Origin: Trichococcus shcherbakoviae
GTDB taxonomy: Bacteria > Bacillota > Bacilli > Lactobacillales > Aerococcaceae
Assembly (NCBI RefSeq): GCF_963666195.1
Contig: NZ_OY762653.1
Location: forward strand, 2,861,056 to 2,925,055
Length of the DNA: 64,000 bases
Direction: 5' to 3'
Below the pieces are notes generated by a model that saw nothing but the letters and a program-made list of their open reading frames with translations, searched no databases and was not told the DNA's origin. Below are positions 10,042 through 18,072 of the stretch, piece after piece (the stretch's first letter is position 1; every line of letters starts with the position of its first letter). A program made the position numbers and the translations under genes.

Positions 10042-10763
10042 AAGCCGCTTTGGTGACGGGTGCTTCCGGTGACATCGGGACTTCCATCGCAAGGGATTTG
10101 GCCGGTTCAGGCTGGTCGCTTTACTTGCATTATCATTCCAATCAAGAAAAAATCAATCTGATGCTGGCAGAACTGCAATCGGCCTATCCCGAACAGGAAT
10201 TTTATCCGCTTTGCCTGGATTTTACCGATGAAGCAGGCGTTTCGACACTTGCTGACCATATTTTCTCGCTCCAAGCGATTGTTTTTGCGCACGGCACGAC
10301 GGAATATGGGTTGCTTCAGGATATGACTTCCGAGCAAATGGATGCCTTGTGGGAAATGCACGTCAAAATGCCGATCCTGATCATCCAAGCGCTACAGGAC
10401 AAAATCGCCCGCTCGCGCAACGGCCGCATCGTCTTCATCAGCTCTGTCTATGGAGAAGTCGGCAGCGGGCTCGAAGTGCTGTACAGTACCGTCAAAGGGG
10501 CGCAGATTGCCTTCGTGAAAGCCTACAGCAAGGAAGTGGCCTCACTGGGAGTAACAGTCAATGCCATTTGTCCGGGAGCAATCGACACGCAAATGAATGC
10601 CCATCTTGAAAACGATGAAAAAGAGGCTCTTCTTGAGGAAATCCCTCTGGGGAGGATGGGAAAACCGAATGAAATCAGCTTCTGGGTATCCCAACTTCTG
10701 AAGGAAGACAGTCGCTACATGACGGGGCAGGCCATTTACGTATCCGGTGGATGGCTCAGGTAA
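10038..10763 (+). CDS. ymfI: Short-chain dehydrogenase/reductase, YmfI type
   Basis: NAD(P)-dependent oxidoreductase of the classical SDR fold, 241 residues. The cofactor loop TGASGDIG is at residues 7-14, the catalytic Ser is in FISSVYGEVG and the YSTVK segment gives the YxxxK pair. The C-terminal YMTGQAIYVSGG is the FabG-like closing motif. The substrate is not known; the family resemblance to 3-oxoacyl-ACP reductase does not prove a fatty-acid role. Translation is coupled to the upstream protease by an ATGA overlap, and the gene order ymfF-ymfH-ymfI is the same as in Bacillus. Confidence 0.88.
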   Translation: MKAALVTGASGDIGTSIARDLAGSGWSLYLHYHSNQEKINLMLAELQSAYPEQEFYPLCLDFTDEAGVSTLADHIFSLQAIVFAHGTTEYGLLQDMTSEQMDALWEMHVKMPILIIQALQDKIARSRNGRIVFISSVYGEVGSGLEVLYSTVKGAQIAFVKAYSKEVASLGVTVNAICPGAIDTQMNAHLENDEKEALLEEIPLGRMGKPNEISFWVSQLLKEDSRYMTGQAIYVSGGWLR

Positions 10764-10796
10764 AACAGCATTGGAACTCCTGGTGAGGGAATTTTA

Positions 10797-10805
10797 TGGT
10801 ATAAT
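10797..10805 (+). promoter_or_regulatory. Extended -10 promoter of rodZ
   Basis: TGGTATAAT, a perfect extended -10, 44 bp before the rodZ start; there is no good -35. Confidence 0.65.
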
Positions 10806-10849
10806 ATCCATGGTAACTTCGGGATTTGCAAGTGAAGGCAGGTGAAGAA

Positions 10850-11725
10850 ATGGTTCAAATTGGGGAAATCCTAAAAAGTGCTAGACTTTCCAAGGGATAC
10901 ACATTGGATGATCTACAGCAGATGACTAAAATACAGAAGCGGTATCTGATTGCGATAGAAGAAGGCGATTTTGAGATTATGCCGGGCAATTTCTATGTGC
11001 GTGCCTTCATCAAGCAATATGCAGATACTGTGGGCTTGGATGGCGACCGCTTATTGGGGGACCATGCAAGTGTGATTCCGGAAATACATGGGAGCAGCCA
11101 AGCGGAAGATTCCGGTTCTTTTTCTCCCAGTCGCTCCGAAACTAAAAGAGCTTCAAAAAAGACGAATTTTAATTATGGCGGCTCCGTCCAAAGCCAGCTG
11201 CCGACTTTTCTGTTGGTTGTGGCGGTAGTTGCCATCGTACTTGTGGTCTGGCAGGCTACATTGAACGATGACGATGAGCAGGTTCAGATCGAAGTGGCTT
11301 CGAACATCAGCCAAACAACTATGGCATCGCAAGCGACGGTTTCAAGCGACATAGAGCAGGCAGACAGTGCCGTTGTCGCAGAACAAACAGCGCAGGTGAA
11401 TTTGGTCTCGTCTGCCGATGGTTATGCGGAATATGACATCACCAGCTTGTCGCTGCCCTCAGAGTTGAAAATCTCGGCGGTGGCAGGAGGCAGTTCCTGG
11501 ATCAGCGTAAGCGTGAACGGGATCGTCCAAGAGCCTTCCGGCATCGTGGACAGTGAAAACCCACTGACGGTCGCTTTGCCGTTGAACACAAGCGAGATCG
11601 AAGTGATAGTCGGCGTAATGCCGGCAACGATCATCGAACTGGCTGGCACAGTAGTCACAATGCCAGCCGATCATCAAGAGATTCAGACCCAAACCTTATC
11701 CTTTACCGTCAAAGGTGCAGAATAA
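10850..11725 (+). CDS. rodZ: RodZ-like cell-shape protein (HTH, membrane, DUF4115)
   Basis: Membrane protein that links the cell-elongation machinery to the cytoskeleton in rods and cocci with RodZ (YmfM in Bacillus). The N-terminal helix-turn-helix of the Xre/HTH_25 type covers residues 6-70 ([20 protein letters not shown]). A Ser-rich linker, one membrane helix (about 118-138, [17 protein letters not shown]) and an extracellular beta-rich DUF4115 domain (about 190-290) follow. The ATG at 10850 has AGGTGA 5 bases upstream; an in-frame TTG at 10826 lacks a ribosome site. It sits directly before pgsA as in many Firmicutes. Confidence 0.88.
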   Translation: MVQIGEILKSARLSKGYTLDDLQQMTKIQKRYLIAIEEGDFEIMPGNFYVRAFIKQYADTVGLDGDRLLGDHASVIPEIHGSSQAEDSGSFSPSRSETKRASKKTNFNYGGSVQSQLPTFLLVVAVVAIVLVVWQATLNDDDEQVQIEVASNISQTTMASQATVSSDIEQADSAVVAEQTAQVNLVSSADGYAEYDITSLSLPSELKISAVAGGSSWISVSVNGIVQEPSGIVDSENPLTVALPLNTSEIEVIVGVMPATIIELAGTVVTMPADHQEIQTQTLSFTVKGAE

Positions 11726-11754
11726 GTCAGGGTACATTAAAGGAGTTGCAGAAG

Positions 11755-12333
11755 TTGAATTTACCTAATAAATTGACAGCGTTGCGGATCTTTATGATTC
11801 CGTTGTTCATGATCATCACCTTGGTTCCTTTCGATTGGGGCACGCTTGAAATTGCCCAATCACAGATTGCTGTCAATCAACTGGTCGGAGCCGCTATCTT
11901 TGCCATCGCCAGTTTTACGGATTGGCTGGATGGATATATCGCCAGAAGGGACGGCTTGGTGACCAACTTCGGGAAATTTGCTGATCCCTTGGCGGATAAG
12001 ATGCTTGTCGCCACTGCCTTGATCGTGCTTGTCGGCCAAGGTTTGGCTCCATCGTGGGTCGTCAGCATCATCATCAGCCGGGAGTTGGCGGTCACAGGCT
12101 TGCGCCTCTTGCTTGTGAAGGAAGGCGAAGTCATGGCAGCGGCGTGGCCGGGGAAAATCAAAACGGCGACACAAATGGTAGCCATCATTTTGTTGTTCGT
12201 GGATAACTTTCCTTTTCAGGCAACCGGCATTCCGGTTGCGGACATCATGTTGTATGTTTGCTTAGTTTTCACCATCTACTCAGGGGTGGATTATTTCGTC
12301 AAAAATAAACACGTTTTTGTCGGATCCATGTAG
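11755..12333 (+). CDS. pgsA: CDP-diacylglycerol-glycerol-3-phosphate 3-phosphatidyltransferase
   Basis: Makes phosphatidylglycerophosphate from CDP-diacylglycerol and glycerol-3-phosphate in the membrane, the committed step to phosphatidylglycerol and cardiolipin. The CDP-alcohol phosphotransferase signature is intact: DWLDGYIARR, then GKFADPLADK, which supplies the D-G-x2-A-R-x8-G-x3-D-x3-D pattern. Several membrane helices follow. The start is TTG at 11755, which has AAAGGAG (11739-11745) 9 bases upstream and gives the usual family N-terminus MNLPNKLT; the earlier TTG at 11746 abuts the ribosome site. Confidence 0.95.
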   Translation: MNLPNKLTALRIFMIPLFMIITLVPFDWGTLEIAQSQIAVNQLVGAAIFAIASFTDWLDGYIARRDGLVTNFGKFADPLADKMLVATALIVLVGQGLAPSWVVSIIISRELAVTGLRLLLVKEGEVMAAAWPGKIKTATQMVAIILLFVDNFPFQATGIPVADIMLYVCLVFTIYSGVDYFVKNKHVFVGSM

Positions 12334-12345
12334 TTTTTATAAATA

Positions 12346-12420
12346 AGAAGGGCTGGGTTGCATCAGGGTGCAATCCGAACAAAAGGAAACGCGATTCTTT
12401 TGTGCCCTTCTTTTTTCTTT
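12346..12420 (+). terminator. Three-way-junction terminator after pgsA
   Basis: An outer stem AGAAGGGC (12346-12353) / GCCCTTCT (12404-12411) encloses two further hairpins: GGGTTGCA/TGCAATCC and ACAAAAG..CTTTTGT. A T-rich run follows (12411-12420). The T run and outer stem fit intrinsic termination, but the two inner hairpins are more than termination needs. Confidence 0.72.
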
Positions 12421-12486
12421 ATCTTTTTTATGTGATTGAAGCTTTTGTATTATTTGAGCGAATACTATGGATGTGAGGGATTAAAT

Positions 12487-13743
12487 ATGAATGCAGAAAT
12501 CATTTCAGTCGGAACGGAATTGTTGATGGGGCAAATAGTGAATTCGGATGCGGCATTCATCGCCAAGGAACTGACCGGTCTGGGCATAGACTCCTATTAT
12601 CAGACAGTTGTCGGCGATAATCCGGGAAAAATAAAAGACGTGATCAAAATAGCTGAATCACGAAGCGACCTGTTGATTTTCACAGGAGGGCTCGGACCCA
12701 CCCGGGATGACTTGACCAAACAAACTGTGGCGAATCACCTCGAGGAAGAACTCGCCATGGATGAAGCGGGTTTGGCGCATATCCGGCAATGGTTCGAACG
12801 TTCGGGAAGGAGCATGACTGAAAACAATGAGCTTCAAGCTTTAGTGTTCAGGAGCGGTATTGTCTTCCCGAACCCGATTGGGCAAGCGCTGGGCACCTAT
12901 ACCGAAAAGGATGGGAAAGGTTATTTGCTGCTGCCGGGCCCGCCAAGAGAACTTGAGCAGATGTTCCTGCAATTTGTGAAGCCGTTCCTTTCCAGCAAGT
13001 ATGAAGATCAGCAAGTCATCTCATCGCAGACGCTCCGCTTTTTCGGAATCGGCGAGTCTAGCTTGACAACGCTTTTGGATGACTTGATCCGCAATCAGAC
13101 CAATCCAACGATAGCCCCATATGCCGGGAAATACGAAGTGACTTTGAGAATCACCGCAAACGCTGCAACAGAGGCGATCTGCAGTGAACTATTGGATGAA
13201 AAAAAAGCGGAAATATTGGCGCTTGTAGGTGAATATTATTACGGCGACGGTGACGAATCCAGCCTTGCCGAAGTGGTGGGGAAGAAATTATTGGAGGGCA
13301 AACAATCAATCAGTGCGGCTGAGAGCTTGACCGGAGGGCTTTTTCAAGCCGAACTCGTCAAGGTTCCCGGCATAAGCGAAGTTTTCGCGGGCGGCATCGT
13401 TTCTTACCAAGAAAACGCTAAGCAAAAGGTCCTTGGCGTTCCGGAACACATTCTCGAGACATACGGGATGGTCAGCGCGGAATGCGCGATGGCGATGGCA
13501 GAACGTGCGCGCGAGTTGTTTGATACTCAGTTGGCCATTTCTTTCACGGGCGTTGCCGGGCCTGATCAACTGGAGAACAAGCCAGCCGGGACGGTATGGA
13601 TTGCTTTAAGCCAAAAAAATGGACCGACTGCTGTCCAAGGCTTCCAATTTTCCCGCGATCGCCTTGGGAACAGGGAACAGGCAGTCATGCAGGGGTTTGA
13701 TATGATTCGACGGTATTTGATGGATTCTGATTTCGAAAAATAA
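12487..13743 (+). CDS. cinA: CinA, competence/damage-inducible protein with PncC domain
   Basis: Two-domain protein of 418 residues. The N-terminal part (1 to about 170) is a MoaB/MogA-like domain with FTGGLGPTRDD, linked in other bacteria to ADP-ribose pyrophosphatase activity. The C-terminal part (about 258-412) is the PncC nicotinamide-mononucleotide deamidase domain with SAAESLTGGLF and SFTGVAGPD. It therefore probably salvages NMN in pyridine-nucleotide recycling. In streptococci the cinA-recA pair is induced in competence; here recA has its own promoter and LexA box. ATG 12487 follows GAGGGA; the longer frame from 12436 has no ribosome site. Confidence 0.93.
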   Translation: MNAEIISVGTELLMGQIVNSDAAFIAKELTGLGIDSYYQTVVGDNPGKIKDVIKIAESRSDLLIFTGGLGPTRDDLTKQTVANHLEEELAMDEAGLAHIRQWFERSGRSMTENNELQALVFRSGIVFPNPIGQALGTYTEKDGKGYLLLPGPPRELEQMFLQFVKPFLSSKYEDQQVISSQTLRFFGIGESSLTTLLDDLIRNQTNPTIAPYAGKYEVTLRITANAATEAICSELLDEKKAEILALVGEYYYGDGDESSLAEVVGKKLLEGKQSISAAESLTGGLFQAELVKVPGISEVFAGGIVSYQENAKQKVLGVPEHILETYGMVSAECAMAMAERARELFDTQLAISFTGVAGPDQLENKPAGTVWIALSQKNGPTAVQGFQFSRDRLGNREQAVMQGFDMIRRYLMDSDFEK

Positions 13744-13747
13744 AAAA

Positions 13748-13761
13748 CGAACATCTGTTCA
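13748..13761 (+). promoter_or_regulatory. LexA (SOS) box upstream of recA
   Basis: CGAACATCTGTTCA matches the Gram-positive LexA/DinR consensus CGAACRNRYGTTYC at 11 of 13 defined positions, including both complete GAAC/GTTC half-sites. It lies 8 bp before the recA -35 and supports SOS control of recA. Confidence 0.82.
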
Positions 13762-13769
13762 CTTTATTC

Positions 13770-13798
13770 TTGCTTTTTTGTCCGGAAAAGGATAGTAT
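13770..13798 (+). promoter_or_regulatory. recA promoter
   Basis: TTGCTT (13770-13775), 17-bp spacer, TAGTAT (13793-13798), just downstream of the LexA box and 49 bp before the recA start. Confidence 0.6.
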
Positions 13799-13847
13799 TA
13801 CGTTGTGGTGTTAATGCATGCAAATGAAAGCTTGGAGGAAACAATTG

Positions 13848-14918
13848 ATGGCTAATTTAAATGAAAATAGACAAAAAGCCTTGGATGAGGCTCTGAAAAA
13901 GATAGAAAGAAATTATGGCAAAGGGTCCGTCATGAAGCTTGGCGAAAAAGTGGACACACAAATATCCACTGTACCCAGTGGTTCGTTGGCTCTTGATGTT
14001 GCGTTGGGCGTAGGCGGCTATCCAAGAGGCCGTATCATCGAAGTGTATGGTCCTGAATCATCAGGTAAAACAACCGTTGCGCTGCATGCGATTGCCGAAG
14101 TGCAAAAAAAGGGTGGCGTTGCTGCATTCATCGATGCTGAGCATGCTTTGGATCCAAAATATGCTGCAGCTTTGGGTGTGGATATCGACGAATTGTTGCT
14201 TTCCCAACCGGATACAGGTGAACAAGGCCTGGAAATCGCGGATGCTTTGGTTTCATCAGGGGCTGTCGACATCGTGGTCATCGACTCGGTTGCCGCATTG
14301 GTACCGCGTGCTGAAATAGAAGGCGAAATGGGAGACTCCCATATGGGTCTGCAGGCACGTCTGATGTCCCAAGCTTTACGGAAACTATCCGGATCGATCA
14401 ACAAAACAAAAACGATCGCAATCTTCATCAACCAAGTCCGTGAAAAAATCGGCATCATGTTCGGGAATCCGGAAACGACGCCAGGAGGAAGAGCGCTTAA
14501 ATTTTACGCTACTATCCGTCTGGAAGTCAGAAGAGCGGAACAGATCAAGAGCGGAACAGAAATCATGGGTAACCGCACAAAAATCAAAGTAGTAAAAAAC
14601 AAAGTTGCGCCGCCATTCAGGACAGCTGAAGTGGACATCATGTACGGGGAAGGCATTTCCCAAGTCGGCGAAATCATCGATATGGCCTCAGAGAAGGATA
14701 TCGTCAACAAGAGTGGCGCTTGGTATGCCTACAAAGGGGAACGCATCGGCCAAGGCCGCGAAAATGCAAAAAAATTCCTGACAGAGCATCCAGAGATGAG
14801 AGCTGAAATCGAGAAGCTTGTCCGTGACGAATACGGCATAGGCGATAAAAAAGCGGTAGAGGCAAAAGAAAAAGAAAAAAGCGAGCCGGTTGAATCGGTC
14901 GATCTGTTGGACGAGTAA
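13848..14918 (+). CDS. recA: Recombinase RecA
   Basis: Strand-exchange protein of homologous recombination and co-protease for LexA autocleavage in the cytoplasm. It is full length at 356 residues. Visible are the polymerisation N-terminus, Walker [10 protein letters not shown], the [20 protein letters not shown] region with Walker B and loop L1, the [11 protein letters not shown] strand, the L2 region [15 protein letters not shown], and an acidic/lysine-rich C-tail. The ATG at 13848 follows GGAGGAA by 9 bases and gives [16 protein letters not shown]; the upstream ATG at 13818 lacks a ribosome site. Followed by a strong terminator, so it is monocistronic and SOS regulated. Confidence 0.98.
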   Translation: MANLNENRQKALDEALKKIERNYGKGSVMKLGEKVDTQISTVPSGSLALDVALGVGGYPRGRIIEVYGPESSGKTTVALHAIAEVQKKGGVAAFIDAEHALDPKYAAALGVDIDELLLSQPDTGEQGLEIADALVSSGAVDIVVIDSVAALVPRAEIEGEMGDSHMGLQARLMSQALRKLSGSINKTKTIAIFINQVREKIGIMFGNPETTPGGRALKFYATIRLEVRRAEQIKSGTEIMGNRTKIKVVKNKVAPPFRTAEVDIMYGEGISQVGEIIDMASEKDIVNKSGAWYAYKGERIGQGRENAKKFLTEHPEMRAEIEKLVRDEYGIGDKKAVEAKEKEKSEPVESVDLLDE

Positions 14919-14930
14919 AAAATATTTTTC

Positions 14931-14968
14931 AAGAGGCCGGGACCAAAATCCGGGCCTCTTTCTTTTTT
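14931..14968 (+). terminator. recA terminator
   Basis: Stem AAGAGGCCGGGA / TCCGGGCCTCTT with one mismatch and a 6-base loop, then TCTTTTTT. Confidence 0.9.
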
Positions 14969-15036
14969 CAAAATCGGAAAAAAGGGCAATATCGAAACAG
15001 GTTTGAATGTATTTTGGTTATGTTACCGTTTTATCG

Positions 15037-15065
15037 TTGACATGTCAGTATTCTACGTTTAGAAT
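15037..15065 (+). promoter_or_regulatory. rny promoter
   Basis: Perfect TTGACA (15037-15042), 17-bp spacer, TAGAAT (15060-15065). It gives a leader of about 90 nt before the rny start. Confidence 0.82.
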
Positions 15066-15159
15066 GAATTTATGTGTATCGCTTCATTCTGCACATTGTA
15101 AAACTAATTTTTATTCATTTTTTTTGACAACAAAATTAAATAGATACGGAGGTGAAACT

Positions 15160-16719
15160 ATGGATATATGGACTTTAGCCTTCGCTATCATAGCTTTAAT
15201 TTTTGGTGTCGTTGTCGGATATTTATATCGAAAATCGAATCACGAAAAAGAAATAGCTGGTGCCAAAAATACCGCTTCCCAAATTCTTGAAGATGCTCGT
15301 AAAGAAGCAGAAACAACAAAAAGAGAAGCTATGTTAGAGGCGAAGGATGAGAACCACAAATACCGCTCAGAAATAGAAGATGAATTGCGCGAACGACGCG
15401 GTGAGGTTCAAAAACAAGAAAATCGATTGATCCAAAGGGAAGAAAATTTGGATAGAAAAGATACCAGTCTTTCGAAACGTGAACAATCTATCGAGTCAAA
15501 AGAGGATAATCTTGTCAAAAGACAAAACGCTTTAGTTTCTGAGGAAAATCGCATTCAAGCATTGGTGGAAGAGCAACAACATGAACTGGAAAGAATCGCT
15601 ACCTTATCACGTGAAGATGCAAGAAACATCATCATGGATGAAACGGAAAATCAACTTTCGCATGAAATTGCGGTCATGATCAGAGAATCCGACCAAAAAG
15701 CGAAAGATGAAGCAGATCGTAATGCGAAAAACATTATCCTGCAGGCGATCCAAAGAAGTGCAGCCGATTTAGTTTCGGAAGCAACAGTTTCAGTTGTTAC
15801 ACTGCCTAACGATGACATGAAAGGCCGCATCATTGGCCGCGAGGGAAGAAACATTCGGACTTTGGAGACCTTGACAGGTATTGACCTGATCATCGATGAT
15901 ACGCCAGAAGCTGTCGTGTTAAGCGGATTTGATCCTATCCGAAGAGAAATTGCGAAAATGGCTTTGGAGAAATTAATTCAAGATGGACGTATCCATCCTG
16001 CGAGAATTGAGGAAGCAGTTGAGAAAGCCCGTAAGGATATGGATGAACGCATAAGAGAAATCGGCGAACAAGCAACTTTTGAAGTTGGCATCCATTCTTT
16101 GCATCCTGATCTGATTAAAATTTTGGGACGTCTGCATTTCCGCACTAGTTATGGACAAAATGTCCTGAACCACAGCATCGAAGTCGCAAAACTTTGCGGC
16201 GTAATGGCTGGGGAACTAGGCGAAGACATCAATCTGGCCAAACGTGCAGGTCTGCTGCATGACATCGGAAAAGCTCTCGATCATGAAATAGAGGGTTCGC
16301 ACGTTGAAATCGGCGCAGAAATCGCCCAGAAATACAAAGAAAATCCGGTTGTCATCAATGCAATTGCCTCACATCATGGCGATGTTGAAGCAAACTCAAT
16401 CATATCAGTATTGGTCGCATCTGCTGACGCTTTATCTGCTGCTCGTCCGGGCGCAAGAAGTGAATCTCTGGAAAACTACATCCGCCGCTTGGAGAAACTG
16501 GAAGCAATTTCGAACAGTTTTGAAGGCGTAGCAAGCAGTTTTGCTATCCAAGCAGGAAGAGAGATCCGCGTCATGGTCAAGCCAGACCAACTTGACGATT
16601 CTCAAGCTATTCGTGTAGCTCGCGAGATTAGAAAGAAAATCGAAGAAGAACTAGATTATCCGGGACACATCAAGGTTACGGTTATACGCGAAACAAGAGT
16701 AATTGAATATGCCAAATAA
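15160..16719 (+). CDS. rny: Ribonuclease Y
   Basis: Membrane-anchored endoribonuclease that starts decay of many mRNAs. It has 519 residues: an N-terminal membrane helix (about 4-24), a long Glu/Lys/Arg coiled coil (about 30-190), a KH RNA-binding domain with [10 protein letters not shown] at about 222, and an HD catalytic domain with the metal pair H367-D368 (LLHDIGKA). ATG 15160 follows GGAGGTGA; the frame is open from 15007 but those codons overlap the promoter. Its neighbours ymdB and ricA are functionally tied to RNase Y in Bacillus. Flanked by its own promoter and terminator. Confidence 0.97.
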   Translation: MDIWTLAFAIIALIFGVVVGYLYRKSNHEKEIAGAKNTASQILEDARKEAETTKREAMLEAKDENHKYRSEIEDELRERRGEVQKQENRLIQREENLDRKDTSLSKREQSIESKEDNLVKRQNALVSEENRIQALVEEQQHELERIATLSREDARNIIMDETENQLSHEIAVMIRESDQKAKDEADRNAKNIILQAIQRSAADLVSEATVSVVTLPNDDMKGRIIGREGRNIRTLETLTGIDLIIDDTPEAVVLSGFDPIRREIAKMALEKLIQDGRIHPARIEEAVEKARKDMDERIREIGEQATFEVGIHSLHPDLIKILGRLHFRTSYGQNVLNHSIEVAKLCGVMAGELGEDINLAKRAGLLHDIGKALDHEIEGSHVEIGAEIAQKYKENPVVINAIASHHGDVEANSIISVLVASADALSAARPGARSESLENYIRRLEKLEAISNSFEGVASSFAIQAGREIRVMVKPDQLDDSQAIRVAREIRKKIEEELDYPGHIKVTVIRETRVIEYAK

Positions 16720-16728
16720 TTAAAAACC

Positions 16729-16757
16729 AAACGGGACAGCTTCTTGTCCCGTTTTTT
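16729..16757 (+). terminator. rny terminator
   Basis: Stem ACGGGACA / TGTCCCGT with a short loop, followed by TTTTTT. Confidence 0.9.
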
Positions 16758-16820
16758 GCTTTTTATGGATATCCCGGTTGATGGGCAAGGGCCCAACGGC
16801 TTATCTAAACGGACAAAATA

Positions 16821-16829
16821 TGTTACTAT
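16821..16829 (+). promoter_or_regulatory. Extended -10 promoter of ymdB
   Basis: TGTTACTAT, an extended -10, with a weak TTATCT -35 at 17 bp (16801-16806), 32 bp before ymdB. Confidence 0.5.
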
Positions 16830-16861
16830 AAAAAGACTAGAATTTAGAGAAGAGGCTGAAG

Positions 16862-17668
16862 ATGAAAGTATTATTTATTGGAGATGTTGTAGGTTCAATC
16901 GGCAGACAGATGCTGCAGGACACACTCCCGCAACTGAAGAAACATTACCGTCCGCAAGTGACCATCGTGAACGGGGAGAATGCGGCAGGCGGCAGAGGGA
17001 TAACAGAAAAAATTTACAAAGAATTTTTGCAGACCGGTGTCGATGTCATCACCATGGGGAACCATACGTGGGATAACCGTGACATATTCGAATTCATCGG
17101 AACAGCCAATAAGATGATCCGTCCGGCTAATTTCCCGGAAGGGACTCCTGGCATCGGTTGGACGATCATAAAAGTGAACCAACTGAAATTGGCTGTTGTG
17201 AACCTGCACGGACGTGTCTTCATGAACAGTCTGGATGACCCTTTCCGCAAAGCGGATGAAATACTGGAGCAGGTACGGAAAGAAACGAATTGCATCTTTG
17301 TCGATTTCCATGCCGAAACGACCAGCGAAAAACAAGCGATGGGCTGGTATTTGGATGGTCGCGTTTCTGCTGTGGTCGGTACGCATACGCATGTGCAGAC
17401 AAATGATGCGCGTATTTTGCCGGAAGGGACAGGCTATCTGACGGATGCCGGAATGACCGGGGCTTACGACAGCATTTTGGGCGTCGAAAAAGAGATCATC
17501 ATCCAGAAATTTCTGACGCAAATGCCGATTCGGCATGAAGTGCCTGAAAAAGGCAGAAAATTGCTTTCCGGTTGCTATATTGAAATCAATGATCAGACCG
17601 GCAAGTGCGTAAAAATCGAGAACATCGTGATCAATGAAGATCGCCCATTTGGAGGGGAATTCTATTGA
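16862..17668 (+). CDS. ymdB: YmdB-type metallophosphodiesterase
   Basis: Calcineurin-like dinuclear metal phosphodiesterase of the YmdB family (TIGR00282), 268 residues; the Bacillus protein hydrolyses 2',3'-cyclic nucleotides and affects biofilm and motility switching. Metal-binding motifs are FIGDVVG (residues 4-10), VNGENAAGG, TMGNHTWDN and the DFHAE..GTHTHVQTND segment. It lies directly after rny as in Bacillus, and its stop overlaps the start of ricA by 4 bp, which suggests co-translation of two RNase Y-linked factors. GAAGAGGCTGAAG provides the ribosome site. Confidence 0.94.
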   Translation: MKVLFIGDVVGSIGRQMLQDTLPQLKKHYRPQVTIVNGENAAGGRGITEKIYKEFLQTGVDVITMGNHTWDNRDIFEFIGTANKMIRPANFPEGTPGIGWTIIKVNQLKLAVVNLHGRVFMNSLDDPFRKADEILEQVRKETNCIFVDFHAETTSEKQAMGWYLDGRVSAVVGTHTHVQTNDARILPEGTGYLTDAGMTGAYDSILGVEKEIIIQKFLTQMPIRHEVPEKGRKLLSGCYIEINDQTGKCVKIENIVINEDRPFGGEFY

Positions 17669-18039
17669 CCCAAGAACTGCCTATCGAAGGCCCGGCAGAA
17701 GCAGAATTGAACAGACTGATCGAAATGTTGGGAAAAAATGAAGTGATCGTCCGCTATCAAGAGGCCGAAGAAAACACAAAAGACAATCGGGCGCTGGAAC
17801 AATTGGTCGAAACAATCAAAAGTAAGCAAAAAGAAGCCGCGGCTTTTGAACATTATGCCAAGCCGGCAGCGGCAGCAAAAACAGCCGCTGAATTAGCGGA
17901 GCTGAACAAGCAGTTGAAGGACAGCATAGCGGTCCAACAATACCGCGAAGCTTTATGGGATGCCAACGAACTATTGGAAAATGTCATCAGCATCATCCAA
18001 CGCGGCGTCGATGACGCTATCGAAAAAGATGAAGCATGA
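17665..18039 (+). CDS. ricA: RicA (YmcA), YlbF/YmcA-family protein
   Basis: Small all-helical protein of 124 residues of the YlbF/YmcA family. In Bacillus, RicA with RicF and RicT forms an iron-sulfur complex that directs RNase Y cleavage and affects competence and biofilm formation. The sequence is Glu/Ala/Lys-rich with the characteristic VRYQEAEE and KQKEAAAFEHY segments. Start is TTG at 17665 with GGAGGGG (17651-17657) upstream, overlapping the ymdB stop as ATTGA. The assignment to RicA over RicF rests mainly on its position between ymdB and mutS. Confidence 0.82.
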   Translation: MTQELPIEGPAEAELNRLIEMLGKNEVIVRYQEAEENTKDNRALEQLVETIKSKQKEAAAFEHYAKPAAAAKTAAELAELNKQLKDSIAVQQYREALWDANELLENVISIIQRGVDDAIEKDEA

Positions 18040-18072
18040 AGACTGAAGAGATCTATTAATTGAGGTGAAAGA

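Noticed and set aside
12794..12806. GTTCGAACGTTCGG inside cinA as a LexA site
   Set aside because: The half-sites are adjacent without the 4-base spacer required, and it lies within coding sequence.
15007..15159. 51-codon extension of RNase Y
   Set aside because: It covers the rny promoter; the ribosome site GGAGGTGA and the usual membrane-helix start fit 15160.
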